A stretch of DNA of 64,000 nucleotides from CAZGSN01 sp964371655 (GTDB taxonomy: Bacteria; Desulfobacterota; Binatia; HRBIN30): contig CAYJOD010000024.1 in assembly GCA_964371655.1 (NCBI GenBank), forward strand, positions 1-64,000, written 5' to 3'. Below, piece by piece: positions 16,644 to 26,050 of the stretch. Made by a program: the position numbers and the translations under genes. The stretch's first letter is position 1; each line of letters opens with the position of its first letter. The notes under the pieces are model-generated. The model had not been told where the DNA came from. It saw only the letters and a program-made list of their open reading frames with translations, and made no database searches.

Positions 16644-16892
16644 TTCAGCCTCCGACTCCTTCTTCTCGTCCGCTGGGACTGAACCCGGCCAGGTCCGGCC
16701 ACGCGCGCAGCGGCGCCTGCGGGCCTACCAGATCGGACGCCGCGATTCGAGCCTGCCGCCGTTCGCTTGTGACGCCTGCCGTCGTGTCTTAGAAGACGCG
16801 TCGGTCGAGCGGGGGTGTCGGGCTGGTTGTGCGCGGCGACCGACACCAGCCCGCCGCGAACCGGGCGGCAGGAACGGGCGGGAGAACTATCG

Positions 16893-17963
16893 ATGGCTGA
16901 TACGATTCGTTACGGCATCATCGGCAGCGGCATGATGGGCTGCGAGCACATCATGAACCTCAAGCTCATGCCCGACGTGCAGGTCACGGCGATCGCCGAC
17001 TGCAACGAGAGCAGCCGCGGTTGGGGAAGGAGCTTCGCCGGCGACGACGTCGAGGTCTACGCCGACTACCGCGACCTGCTGCGCACAGCCGCAGTCGATG
17101 CGGTTGTGATCGCAACGCCGAACTTTACCCATCACGACGTCTTGCAGGACGTGTTCCGCACCGACAAGCACATCTTGGTCGAGAAACCATTGTGCACGAC
17201 GATCGAGCACTGCCACCACATCGTCGAGCAAGCGGCGCATCACCGCGGCATCGTTTGGGTGGGCATGGAGTACCGCTTCATGCCTGCGGTCGAGCACCTG
17301 ATCCGGCAGATTCACAACGGTGTCGTCGGCCCGCTGCGGATGGTCGCCATTCGCGAGCACCGCTTTCCGTTCCTCCCGAAGGTCGACAACTGGAATCGTT
17401 TCACGCGCAACACCGGCGGCACTCTGGTGGAGAAGTGCTGCCATTTCTTCGATCTGATGACTTTGATCCTGCAGCAAAAGCCGGTGCGGGTGTATGCGTC
17501 GGGGGCTCAGGACGTGAACCATCTCGACGAGCGCTACGACGGCGAAGCAGCAGACATCCTCGACAACGCGTTCACCATCGTCGACTACGAGGGCGGCGCG
17601 CGCGCGATGCTCGACCTATGCATGTTCGCAGAGAACTCGCCTAACGAGGTCGAGATCACGGTGACGGGAAGCAGTGGGAAAGTCGTCGCGCTGGAGCCGG
17701 CCCATCGTGTCGTTGTGTGCCGGCGCGATGGCAGCGCACCGACGTCGGAGCAATTCGACTTGGACTCGCAATTGACGATGGCCGGCGCCCACAACGGCTC
17801 GACCTACTATCAACACCGCGCCTTCATCGAAGCCATCCGCAGCGGCCGTCGACCGGCCGTGACGGCCTTCGACGGCGCACGCGCCGTTGCCGTGGGAGCA
17901 GCGGCGCACCAGTCGATCGAGGAACAACGCCCGGTGGAGCTGCGCGAGCTCGGATTTGCGTAG
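16893..17963 (+). CDS. Gfo/Idh/MocA-family NAD(P)-dependent oxidoreductase
   Basis: 356 residues. Rossmann loop GIIGSGMMG (about 9-17), the EKP signature in HILVEKPLCTT, and a C-terminal alpha/beta domain with GGTLVEKCCHFFDLM where the family's His/Asp active site lies. Such enzymes oxidise or reduce sugars, inositols or their nucleotide derivatives. GGGAGA upstream sets ATG 16893. The divergent DegT aminotransferase suggests sequential oxidation and amination of a sugar. A near-perfect 18-base palindrome (CTACGG...CCGTAG) follows at 17984-18001. Confidence 0.92.
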   Translation: MADTIRYGIIGSGMMGCEHIMNLKLMPDVQVTAIADCNESSRGWGRSFAGDDVEVYADYRDLLRTAAVDAVVIATPNFTHHDVLQDVFRTDKHILVEKPLCTTIEHCHHIVEQAAHHRGIVWVGMEYRFMPAVEHLIRQIHNGVVGPLRMVAIREHRFPFLPKVDNWNRFTRNTGGTLVEKCCHFFDLMTLILQQKPVRVYASGAQDVNHLDERYDGEAADILDNAFTIVDYEGGARAMLDLCMFAENSPNEVEITVTGSSGKVVALEPAHRVVVCRRDGSAPTSEQFDLDSQLTMAGAHNGSTYYQHRAFIEAIRSGRRPAVTAFDGARAVAVGAAAHQSIEEQRPVELRELGFA

Positions 17964-17983
17964 GTCCACCGCCTGCCGTGCTC

Positions 17984-18001
17984 CTACGGTTCGAGCCGTA
18001 G
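17984..18001. other. Short hairpin CTACGG-TTCGAG-CCGTAG
   Basis: An 18-base near-palindrome 20 bp after the oxidoreductase stop. No T-run follows, so a terminator role is doubtful. It may belong with the GTAGC...GCTAC hairpins seen at 35792-35939. Confidence 0.4.
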
Positions 18002-18142
18002 CGTGCCATTCGCCGGCGCAGGCTAAAGTCCCGCGCCTACATTCAAGAACAGCCCCGGCCTGAGCCAAACGACCGTTTGACAATCAATCCTCGACTCCGA
18101 TAAGTTGCGATGGTCGCCTCCCTCCCAACAGAAAGAGACCTC

Positions 18143-21100
18143 ATGAAGAATACAGCCGCCGCGATACTGATTCTGTTGCTGCCCTTCTGCGCTGGTGCGC
18201 AGGTGAGCCTGACAGCCGGGAAGAGCGCCAAGTTCAGCAATCGAGACGGCAGCGACCACGACAGCGCGGCGATCACGTTTACGAAGGAGAGCGCGCTGAC
18301 GGCGATTTTCAATCCGTACTGTCCGGCAGTCTCGACAGTCAGGCTCGCACCATCGAACGCAACGGAAACGACGATCACATTGGATTGCCGCTACTGGATG
18401 CCGTCTGGTCGGGGCTTCAGGTATCTCGATCGCCTCGGGTCGCGCGGTGGCGTCACCAAGATCACGTATGGCCCCGGCAAGCTGAAGATCTCTTTAAAGG
18501 GTAGCAACTACTCCACCATCTCGGGACCATTGTCGCGCGTCGACATCGGATTCGCCGTCGACGCCAAGTCGTATTGCGGCCGCTTCAGCACGTTCAAACG
18601 CAACACGACCGGATTGGTGGCGGCCAGCGGCCCGTCGGGCGCATGCGCGGCGACACCAACACCCACGGTTCCGAGCCCAACACCAACGGTTCCGAACCCC
18701 ACGACTGCGTGTCCGGACGGCTTCGAATGCGCTGCGTTCGCGGTGCAACCCGGCTTCCGTTCCTTGGGTCCCACCGACGACGGACATAGCACGTGGTTCA
18801 GAATCACAAATCTGGTTGCTCCTTTGATCGTAGCCGAAAACGGCACCAGCGGACTATTCAGCAGCGGCCCGGTCTTCATTGCAAAAGGATTGACCGGCGA
18901 CGGCGACGGCAAGTCCCAGCTACGCCTCGTCGAGCCGGCGATCTTCGGCGCGCCCTTCCCGACCGCGTCGGGACTACACGGATCGGTGTGCTTTCGCCTC
19001 GAACAAGATCCCGACAACGACGGCTGGATCGACTGCGACGGCGGTTCCGATGCCACCACCCAGATCTCCGTCGACAGCAACGGCAGCAACCCCGCCGCGG
19101 CGCCGGTGCTGACGCTCGGGGGCAGCAGCGATTCGGGAGCCGGAGCCGCCGTGCTGCGAGTTCTGCTGCGCACCGCGACCACAACCAGCAGCACCACGCC
19201 GTGCACGGCCGCCAATTTCGACAGCGCCCTCGTCGTCCACACGGCCCTCACCTCGGCGCTTGCCTCGGCGCAGGTGACCGACCTGCTGCAGCACACCGTC
19301 AACCCGTCGAATTTTCCGGACGCCTCAAGCACGGTGACCTTGCCGGGCACGACCCTCACGTGCAGCGGTTGGTCGGGCGGTCAACGCGCCAGCCTGGCGG
19401 CGCCGCTGTTCGCGCTCGACAGCGCCAACGGCAGCTTGGCGGGCCTCTACGATCTCGCCGAGGTTCTACGCGTGGACTTGCTCTCGTTCGCCGTCGTGCC
19501 GGGGACACCCACCAATACAAGCACCCCATCGCTCAGCCCGACACCGACGCTGAGTCCGACCGCCGCCGCCGTGAACTGCCCCGCCGGCAACACCTGCGCC
19601 GCCTTCAACATTGTGCCGGGTTCCGACACCCTGCTGCCGGTGGACGACGGTGCGGCCACGTGGCTGCGGATCTTCGATTTCACCGGCACCGGCATCTTTG
19701 CCAATGCCACCAACGGCCAGTTCGGACCCAGCCCGATTGTTCTCGCCAAGGGGAGCAGCGACGGCAACGGCGTCGCCGCACTGACGTGGGTGGGCACGTC
19801 CTACCTGGGTGCCAACTTCGTCAGCCAAGCCCAGCAACTCGGCCAGCAAGGCACGATCTGCGTCCGGCTGGCACAGGATCCGAACAGCAACGGTTGGATC
19901 GACTGCGACGGCGGAACCAACGCGAATGCATCGCTGTCCGTCGACAGTCAGCTCAACAACCCGCCGCCACCAAATCCGGCACCGGTGTTGACCGCGCCCG
20001 GAGCTGCCGATGGCGCGGCGGCCGCCGGCTCCGGACTGATCCGCGTCGCCATGCAATTCGCCGTGCTCGCGAGCAATGACGCCGACTGCAGCGCCGCCGA
20101 CTACTCCGCGTCGCCGGCCATCGCCACCGCCTTCAGTACGGCAACGGCGACGAGCACCGTCGTCAACGACTGGATCAACGGCGCCGGACCACAGTCGATG
20201 GGAGTGAACGCCACGACGCTCTCCGGCGTGCCGTTCTCGTGCGCAGATTGGGGGAGCGGCGCCGGCTCCAACGCCAGCATCGCGGCACCGCTATTCGCCC
20301 TCGACTTTACGGCACCGATCCTGAATACGATCGTCGATGTCTCGCAGGTCTTGCGTCTGAACCTACAGCCGCGCACCTTGCCGAACGCCAACGACACACC
20401 GACGTTCACACCGACGGCGACGCAAACACCCTCTCTGACACAGACACCGACCGTGACCGAGACCTCGGTCCCGACTCTAACACCAACACAGTCGCCGACC
20501 CCGACATGGACACCGACGAACACGCCAAGTGCAACCCTGACATCGACTGCGACGCCGACGCAATCGCCCACCCCGACATCGGCATCGACGAACACGAATA
20601 CGCCGACCGACACGGCAACCGAGACAGCGACACCGACGGTCACGGCAACCGCAACTCCGAGCAGCACACCGACCAACACCTGGGCACCGATCAACCTGTC
20701 GTGCGCGGCCTACAGCACGACCGGCGGCTACACGACGGTTGCGGTTCCGGCCCAGGCCGGCAGCGTACAGATCACGATTCAGGGTGCGGCGGGCGGTGCC
20801 GGTCAGAGCGGTGGTGCCGGCGGCAAGGGTCATCAGGTGACCTCTCAGTACACGATCAACCCGGCGCAGGTACCGAACCTTTACGTCGCGGTCGGCTGCC
20901 CCGGCAAAGACGCCGGCTCCAGCGGTAGCGGCGTGGCCGGCGGCTGGGGAGCCGGACAAGGCGGCTACGGTGCCTGGGGCGGCGCTGGTAACGGCGGCAG
21001 CGGTGGCGGTTCTAGCGCGGTCTGCACCAGTAATCCGTGCGATGCGACCCACGTCGTCGTCGTGGGCGGTGCCGGCGGTGCCGGCGGCGGCTTCGGGAAC

Positions 21101-22537
21101 TGCTTGGGCGCCAGCGCCGGCGCTGGCGGCGCGGCCGGCAATGGTGCCACCGCGGTAAGCCCAGGCCGCAATGGCGGAAGTAGCAACAACGGAACGATCG
21201 CCGGTGGTGCCGGCGGCAGCAACGGCAGCTGGTCGCCGAACGGTGGCGCTGCGAGCGATGGCCTTGCCGGCGGAGGCGGAGGCGGTGGTGGTGGCGGCGC
21301 CGGCTACGTCGGCGGCGCCAAGGGTGGTACGGCCGGAACCTGTTTCAACGGCGGCGGCGGTGGTGGTGGCGGAACATCATACCTCGGGTCGCTGACTGGC
21401 ATCACCAACACCAGTGCGATCTTGGCGACCGCCATCACGAACGGCGGGGCCGTCTCCATCGTGTTTGTTCCGGCAGCGACGGCGACTCCGACGCTCACCG
21501 GCACCTTCACGCCGAGCCCGACGGTCACCAATACGAATACGCCAGTTCCCTCGAGTACCCCGACGGCGACCTTCATGACGGGTCCGAGCTTCACGCCAAC
21601 CAATACGTTGCCACCGACGCTGACGCCGACCGAGACGCCGACCAGTACCGCGACGAATACGGTGCCATCGCCGACACCAACGCCGACGCCGTCGCCGACA
21701 CCAACTCGTACCGCGCTCGGAACGTTAAACTTCACCGTCGTTACCGGCCCCGGTGGCACCGACACCTCGCCTGGCTGTCCAAGCGAACCGTCGAACGGCT
21801 CCTTTTTGAAAACCGACGGCGGTCCGACCGGCGGTATCCCAGGCACGATCTGCAACGGCACAAAGGGCCACTTCGCCACCTTCCCGGGGAGCACCCCCAT
21901 TCGGTTGGTGGGCGGCGTTCCGGACGCGAGCGGAGTAGCGAGCCTTACGATCTCCTCGGCGGTGGTGATCGGCTCCGACTTGCCGACGACAACACCGAAC
22001 TGCGGGTCCAGTTGCGAGGTCTGCTGGCGAATCGAACAGGACGCAACTGCCGGCTTCGTCGACTGCGACGGCGGTTCCAATGCCGACGTTAACCTGACGA
22101 TCAACAGCAACAGTTCGAGCGCGCCGCCGGCGCCCTCCAACGGTCCCTACGTTCTGGGAAGCACCGATTCCGGTGCGGGTGCAGCAGTCATCCGCGCCCT
22201 CATCAAACGCAAGCGCGTCAACGGGAGCAGCACTTGCCCGTTGCCGGGCGACGCCGCCTGGAACACGCCGGACAACACGGTTTCCGTGCTCATGGTGACG
22301 GGCACGGCCGTGTCGCGTATCGACAGCCCGCACGTCTGCTCCGGCAACAACTTCGGTACGGCGTGCCCGAGCAAGAACCCCTTCCAGGTGAGCCTGGTGG
22401 GGACGAACTTCAGTTGCGCGAACTGGACAGCGCAGACCAGCAAGAAGCTGGTGACTCCGTTCCAGAATCTCGAGGAATCGATCGGCAGCCCCTTCTCAAA
22501 TGGCGACATCGCGCAAGTACTGCGGCTGCAGAACTGA
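18143..22537 (+). CDS. Large secreted multi-domain protein with three DCDGG modules
   Basis: 1464 residues. Signal peptide 1-19; unrecognised N-terminal domain about 20-170; Pro/Thr linkers at 171-189, 452-476, 751-846 and 1112-1190; a glycine-rich domain about 854-1108 resembling ALK/LTK-type Gly-rich domains. Three modules (about 190-446, 479-742, 1195-1464) share, in order, a C-x-R-x-x-QD segment ending [WF][IV]DCDGG (at 295, 585 and 1305), a following [DN]S-rich strand, an SGAG-like stretch before [LI]R (clear in modules 1 and 3), [TF][SC]C[SA][GDN]W, and a closing [EQ]VLR[LV]. In module 1 residues 289-297 fit DxDxDGxxD, a calcium-loop pattern. No anchor or sortase signal is visible. Probably a cell-surface or released protein; function unknown. 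Confidence 0.85.
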   Translation: MKNTAAAILILLLPFCAGAQVSLTAGKSAKFSNRDGSDHDSAAITFTKESALTAIFNPYCPAVSTVRLAPSNATETTITLDCRYWMPSGRGFRYLDRLGSRGGVTKITYGPGKLKISLKGSNYSTISGPLSRVDIGFAVDAKSYCGRFSTFKRNTTGLVAASGPSGACAATPTPTVPSPTPTVPNPTTACPDGFECAAFAVQPGFRSLGPTDDGHSTWFRITNLVAPLIVAENGTSGLFSSGPVFIAKGLTGDGDGKSQLRLVEPAIFGAPFPTASGLHGSVCFRLEQDPDNDGWIDCDGGSDATTQISVDSNGSNPAAAPVLTLGGSSDSGAGAAVLRVLLRTATTTSSTTPCTAANFDSALVVHTALTSALASAQVTDLLQHTVNPSNFPDASSTVTLPGTTLTCSGWSGGQRASLAAPLFALDSANGSLAGLYDLAEVLRVDLLSFAVVPGTPTNTSTPSLSPTPTLSPTAAAVNCPAGNTCAAFNIVPGSDTLLPVDDGAATWLRIFDFTGTGIFANATNGQFGPSPIVLAKGSSDGNGVAALTWVGTSYLGANFVSQAQQLGQQGTICVRLAQDPNSNGWIDCDGGTNANASLSVDSQLNNPPPPNPAPVLTAPGAADGAAAAGSGLIRVAMQFAVLASNDADCSAADYSASPAIATAFSTATATSTVVNDWINGAGPQSMGVNATTLSGVPFSCADWGSGAGSNASIAAPLFALDFTAPILNTIVDVSQVLRLNLQPRTLPNANDTPTFTPTATQTPSLTQTPTVTETSVPTLTPTQSPTPTWTPTNTPSATLTSTATPTQSPTPTSASTNTNTPTDTATETATPTVTATATPSSTPTNTWAPINLSCAAYSTTGGYTTVAVPAQAGSVQITIQGAAGGAGQSGGAGGKGHQVTSQYTINPAQVPNLYVAVGCPGKDAGSSGSGVAGGWGAGQGGYGAWGGAGNGGSGGGSSAVCTSNPCDATHVVVVGGAGGAGGGFGNCLGASAGAGGAAGNGATAVSPGRNGGSSNNGTIAGGAGGSNGSWSPNGGAASDGLAGGGGGGGGGGAGYVGGAKGGTAGTCFNGGGGGGGGTSYLGSLTGITNTSAILATAITNGGAVSIVFVPAATATPTLTGTFTPSPTVTNTNTPVPSSTPTATFMTGPSFTPTNTLPPTLTPTETPTSTATNTVPSPTPTPTPSPTPTRTALGTLNFTVVTGPGGTDTSPGCPSEPSNGSFLKTDGGPTGGIPGTICNGTKGHFATFPGSTPIRLVGGVPDASGVASLTISSAVVIGSDLPTTTPNCGSSCEVCWRIEQDATAGFVDCDGGSNADVNLTINSNSSSAPPAPSNGPYVLGSTDSGAGAAVIRALIKRKRVNGSSTCPLPGDAAWNTPDNTVSVLMVTGTAVSRIDSPHVCSGNNFGTACPSKNPFQVSLVGTNFSCANWTAQTSKKLVTPFQNLEESIGSPFSNGDIAQVLRLQN

Positions 22538-22593
22538 AGTCGGCATTGCGTCCTTAATGGTTGACCACGCTCTGGCGAGGTTGCTTCGAAAAT

Positions 22594-22782
22594 GGGGGCT
22601 GGAGGCTCGGGGCTGGGGGCTCGGGAACCGAGTTTTCATCCTCTCGGGCGAAGCAGCAGCTTCATGATGACTGTCTCAAAACCCGCTAGGGGCTGGTGGC
22701 TTGAGACTTGGGTCTTCCCAGCTCTTCCCGAGCCCCCAGCCCCTAGTCACGAGCCCCAGAAATAGTCTCGAGACAACCTCTG
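22594..22782. repeat. GGGCTCG/GGGCTGG heptad arrays within a TGTCTC-flanked element
   Basis: 22594-22630 and 22687-22718 are 7-mers (GGGCTGG, AGGCTCG, GGGCTGG, GGGCTCG; GGGGCTG, GTGGCTT, GAGACTT, GGGTCTT). 22726-22759 is the complementary arm (CCCGAGC, CCCCAGC, CCCTAGT, CACGAGC). The inner part is bounded by ACTGTCTCAAAACC at 22670 and GTCTCGAGACAACCTC ending at 22780, which resemble the inverted ends at 24104-24213. It makes up most of the 307-bp gap 22538-22844. Confidence 0.75.
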
Positions 22783-22844
22783 GCGAGCGCGGCTACGGGC
22801 CGCAGCGACCGAGAGAGATCGGTGTCTTCCTTTTCAGTCGGTCG

Positions 22845-23993
22845 CTAGAGCACTTCCTGATACTCGATTGGGACAACGAAGGCGTTGGCAATCTCCGGCC
22901 CAAGCCCGACAGCGACTCGATCGATGCCGAAGGCCTGTCGCACGTGCGCCACGGTCAGGTGCTGGCTAATTGCCCAGCAATCGGACGGGTTCAGGTCGGC
23001 CGGTGCGCATCCATTCTCCGCCAACTCCAGTAGCTGTTCATCGATCGGAATCCCGGCATCACGTACCAGCTGCGTCAGCGATGCGCCGGAGCGGATGGCG
23101 TCGCAAAGATCCGTGAAGCTATTGTGGCCGGTCCGCTCGATCTCCACGAAGCGTTTCGGAGATCGCAGGGCATCGAAGATCTGCAGCGTACTCTCACGAG
23201 TCACCACGATATCGCCGGCCGCGTCGATGAGCAGCGTCGGCTTTGACGGTGGGTTGCTGACGCTGCCTACGGCCGCGTAACCGACGACGGCTTGGATCTC
23301 GGGCGTGCCGATCAAGCCCAGGGCGGCGGCACCGCCAGCCGAGTGGCCGGCGACGGCGACGTGCTCGGCATCGACGCGTCCTTCCAGGAAGCCGCCCACC
23401 TTTGCGTTCTCGTCTTTCAACAGGCGCAGACAGTCGAGTAGAACCGAATCGTCCTTGCCCACGTCGGCGTGCACGTTGTTGGTCGCCACGGCGTTGAGGT
23501 CGCGCTCGATGTGATCGGGAGAAGCGATGACGAATCCCCACGACGCGATCCCCACCAGCAGGTTCGAGTTCACCAACTGCCAGCCACCGAAGCCGTGACT
23601 AAAGAGAAGAACCGGGAAGCGCCCGCTGGCGGCAGGAAGCTGACCGAAAGCCCGCATCTCATAATCCAGGTTGATGCCGTGGCGCCGAGCCTGGTATTCG
23701 GCGAGGCTCTTCAAGATCGGGTCGCGCAATGGATCGGTCTGACGATACATCGCATGCGGCATTCCCACTTCGCTGCCCGGCAATGCCGGATAAAAGATCG
23801 CCACCTTACGATCGGCGAGCTCGAGGGTCGTTGAGGCGACGGGGTACGGGCCCTGCCCCAGGTAGGCTGGCGTGACGCGGCTGGCCGGCAAGGCCGGATC
23901 GTCATCTCCGCATCCAGACACGCACACCGCAACCGCGACAAACACTCCCAGCGCGATTTGAGTTCCGCTTCGAAGCGAACGGCGCATCGGCAT
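22845..23993 (-). CDS. Alpha/beta-hydrolase lipoprotein (chlorophyllase/PAF-acetylhydrolase-like)
   Basis: 382 residues. An N-terminal helix ending in VSGC (C28) looks like a lipobox, so the enzyme is probably anchored as a lipoprotein. Oxyanion region FSHGFGGW (131-138), nucleophile S218 in VAGHSAGGAAA, acid D257 or D261 in LLIDAAGDIV, and H290 in RTGHNSF complete the triad. The layout (HG near the oxyanion hole, GHSxGG elbow) is that of the chlorophyllase / PAF-acetylhydrolase / polyester-hydrolase group. Substrate unknown. GAGGAGG before ATG 23993 sets the start; the longer upstream frame is repeat-rich and non-homologous in character. Confidence 0.87.
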   Translation of the reverse strand: MPMRRSLRSGTQIALGVFVAVAVCVSGCGDDDPALPASRVTPAYLGQGPYPVASTTLELADRKVAIFYPALPGSEVGMPHAMYRQTDPLRDPILKSLAEYQARRHGINLDYEMRAFGQLPAASGRFPVLLFSHGFGGWQLVNSNLLVGIASWGFVIASPDHIERDLNAVATNNVHADVGKDDSVLLDCLRLLKDENAKVGGFLEGRVDAEHVAVAGHSAGGAAALGLIGTPEIQAVVGYAAVGSVSNPPSKPTLLIDAAGDIVVTRESTLQIFDALRSPKRFVEIERTGHNSFTDLCDAIRSGASLTQLVRDAGIPIDEQLLELAENGCAPADLNPSDCWAISQHLTVAHVRQAFGIDRVAVGLGPEIANAFVVPIEYQEVL

Positions 23994-24086
23994 TGACCTC
24001 CTCGTCTTCAAGTTCGCGCCCACCTTGTAAACGAGGGCCGGCGCGAAGAGCAAGCGTCGCGAGGCTGACACCCGGCGAATGGCGAC

Positions 24087-24213
24087 CGGAGCCGCGACCG
24101 TGAGAGGTTGTCTCAGAACCAGCACGTTGGATATCCCACGAATCACCGCTCCCTCACGGTCGCGGCTCTGCGCTGACCTGCGCCGCGTGTGGAGGGGGTT
24201 TTGAGACGACCTC
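24087..24213. repeat. Element with 17-bp imperfect terminal inverted repeats and shared core
   Basis: GAGGTTGTCTCAGAACC (24104-24120) faces GGTTTTGAGACGACCTC (24197-24213), 15 of 17 matching. A second nested pair is GGAGCCGCGACCGTGAG (from 24088) against CTCACGGTCGCGGCTC (from 24162). Between them, from 24153, lies CCCACGAATCACCGCTCCCT, the start of the 117-bp dispersed repeat. It occupies the middle of the 404-bp spacer 23994-24397; nothing else is evident there except promoter space. Confidence 0.65.
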
Positions 24214-24397
24214 GTGGGGAGCGGCACATCGGGTGCCGGCGCGCGACATCTACTGCCCGCAGCCAACCCCAGATCGCAGCGGGGGGCATTGTCTACCCGA
24301 CGCCCGAGGCCTGATGTCTAAAGCCGGATTCGAGTGTCAGTCGCGAGAGCTAGGCTGGCAAAGGGCGCGGCGACGATGCTAGTCGAAGCGACCGCGT

Positions 24398-25231
24398 ATG
24401 AGCACCTACCGATTACAGCGCCGTCTTTCGCACGCCGATGTCGATTTCCTCGGCGAGCTCAAGGTCGCGGCGCTGTTGGGCCTGCTGGAGCAAGCCGCGG
24501 TCGAGGCATCGGCCGCAGCCGGATACGACGCCGCGCGCTACACGCGCGAAGATCGGGTGTGGATCATCCGTCGAACCCAACTCCAGCGCTTTGTCGCCGT
24601 GGGTGGCACCGACGTCGTCGACGTCGAGACCTCGGTACAGGACTTCCGCCGGGCGCGATCACTACGACACTATCGGCTGTGCCGCGATGGCACGCTCGCG
24701 GCACAGGCGACAACGGATTGGGTCTACTGCGATATGAGCAGCGGCCGACCGGTGCGCATCCCCGTGGAGCTACAGCACGCTTTTCATCCCAAGTCGGAAA
24801 CACCCCTGTCGCGCCCCGAATCCTTGCCGAAGGATCCGGACTCAACCCCGCAACGCCGGCGCGTGCTGGTGCAGCCCTCGCACCTCGACCACGTCGTGCA
24901 CGTCAACAACGGCATTTACATCCACTTTCTCGAAGACGCCGCTTTCGAGCTGTTCGCGGCGCAGAGTTGGCCGCTGCCGCGAATGCTGGAGCACGGCGGC
25001 GCCCTGCGCCTGCAGAGCCTGGACGTCGAGTATTTCAGCGACGCGCGGCTCGGCGACGAGATTGAGGCGCGGACCTGGCTGCTGGCAGGGGGCATCGATT
25101 CCGCGCAGGTGCCGCGGGCGGCCGACATGGTGCAGACACTCCATCGCAGCGAGACGGAGATTCTACGCGCTACGAGCCACTGGATCTGGAGGCGACGACC
25201 CGAGGTATTGGGCGCAGCGCCGAACGAATGA
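24398..25231 (+). CDS. Double-hotdog acyl-ACP/acyl-CoA thioesterase-like protein
   Basis: 277 residues with two hotdog repeats. The first (about 5-120) begins YRLQRRLSHADVDFLGELKVAALLGLLEQAAVEAS. The second (about 155-265) has QPSHLDHVVHVNNGIYIHFLEDAAFEL with the Asp/His-Asn arrangement (HLDHVVHVNN) of 4-hydroxybenzoyl-CoA/FatA-type thioesterases. It is expected to release fatty acids from ACP or CoA in the cytoplasm. It stands alone, divergent from the lipoprotein hydrolase and convergent with the HxlR gene. Confidence 0.8.
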   Translation: MSTYRLQRRLSHADVDFLGELKVAALLGLLEQAAVEASAAAGYDAARYTREDRVWIIRRTQLQRFVAVGGTDVVDVETSVQDFRRARSLRHYRLCRDGTLAAQATTDWVYCDMSSGRPVRIPVELQHAFHPKSETPLSRPESLPKDPDSTPQRRRVLVQPSHLDHVVHVNNGIYIHFLEDAAFELFAAQSWPLPRMLEHGGALRLQSLDVEYFSDARLGDEIEARTWLLAGGIDSAQVPRAADMVQTLHRSETEILRATSHWIWRRRPEVLGAAPNE

Positions 25232-25280
25232 GCCCGAAAACATCGGTTGGACTGCTAGGTCGCGATCAGTCTGGCAGAGT

Positions 25281-25422
25281 GCGCCCTTCGAGACGCGGCC
25301 TGAGAATCCTTCGATACGCTTCGCTACTCAGGAGGCCGCTCCTCAGCGCGAACGGGAAAACTTGGTGCAACTGTCGTTACATCTGAGGAGGCGCCCTCTT
25401 TTGGCGCCGTCTCGAAGGGCGC
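25281..25422. repeat. 142-bp element with 15-bp perfect terminal inverted repeats
   Basis: GCGCCCTTCGAGACG at 25281-25295 and its exact complement CGTCTCGAAGGGCGC at 25408-25422 bound the segment. The interior has a further stem (CTCAGGAGGCC / GGAGGCGCC region) and the wording CTTCGATACGCTTCGCTACTCAGGA, which recurs in many bacterial intergenic repeats. There is no ORF. The shape is that of a miniature inverted-repeat element, but I see no clear target duplication. Confidence 0.7.
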
Positions 25423-25469
25423 ATCAGTCACCGCAGACGGCAAGTGAGTTTTTCGGGCTGAGCGCAGCC

Positions 25470-25907
25470 CTACCGGAGTACCACGCGCAGCTTGCGGACG
25501 TCGACGCGCCGGCCGGTGTTCTCGTCGACGACGACGGGTTTCACCTGAGCCTCGGTGTCGCGATCGGTCAGCAGCACAGGGGCATGCCCGCGCTTGAAGA
25601 GCCAGTCTTCGCCGAAGCGCCACATCGCCGCGAGCACGTCGAAGAAGGCACGGCCCTTGTCGGTGAGACGGTACTCGTAGCGCTTCGGCTTCTCCTGGTA
25701 GGCAAGCTTCTCGAGCAGCCCCTCCTGCACCAGCTTGTTGAGCTGCTGCACCAGCGTGGCGCGGCTGACGCTCAAGCGTTGCTGGAACTGCTCGAAGCGT
25801 CGTGCTCCGGTGAATGCCTCACGCATGACGATCGGGGTCCAACCGTCGAAGAGATCGCTGGCGCGGGCGATGGGGCACGGCCAGCGGTTAAAGCGAGTCC
25901 GGCGCAC
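25470..25907 (-). CDS. HxlR-family winged-helix transcriptional regulator
   Basis: 145 residues from a GTG start. The HxlR core is clear: CPIARASDLFDGWTPIVMREAFTGARRFEQFQQRLSVSRATLVQQLNKLVQEGLLEK, then the beta-wing YRLTDKGRAFFDVLAAMWRFGEDW. The Cys near residue 11 is at the position of the redox or ligand-sensing Cys of several members. A C-terminal extension (about 105-145) is acidic/basic and unassigned. It lies 143 bp downstream of the molybdopterin oxidoreductase gene on the same strand. The perfect palindrome before that gene is a candidate binding site for it. Confidence 0.9.
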   Translation of the reverse strand: MRRTRFNRWPCPIARASDLFDGWTPIVMREAFTGARRFEQFQQRLSVSRATLVQQLNKLVQEGLLEKLAYQEKPKRYEYRLTDKGRAFFDVLAAMWRFGEDWLFKRGHAPVLLTDRDTEAQVKPVVVDENTGRRVDVRKLRVVLR

Positions 25908-26050
25908 GTGTCACTCGTGGCCGTGAAAAACGGCTCTGACGCGGAGAGCGGCCGCTTCAATGTCGGCGCCGGCGAGCTGGGGCGGGGCTACGATCCCGGC
26001 GGGATCCGGAGCGTCAACGCCGACGGTCACAGCTGCACTCCAGCTGCCTG

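Noticed and set aside
18793..20928. Overlapping Arg/His-rich ORFs and antisense Val/Gly-rich ORFs in the giant gene
   Set aside because: Low-complexity shadows of the Pro/Thr linker and Gly-rich codons.
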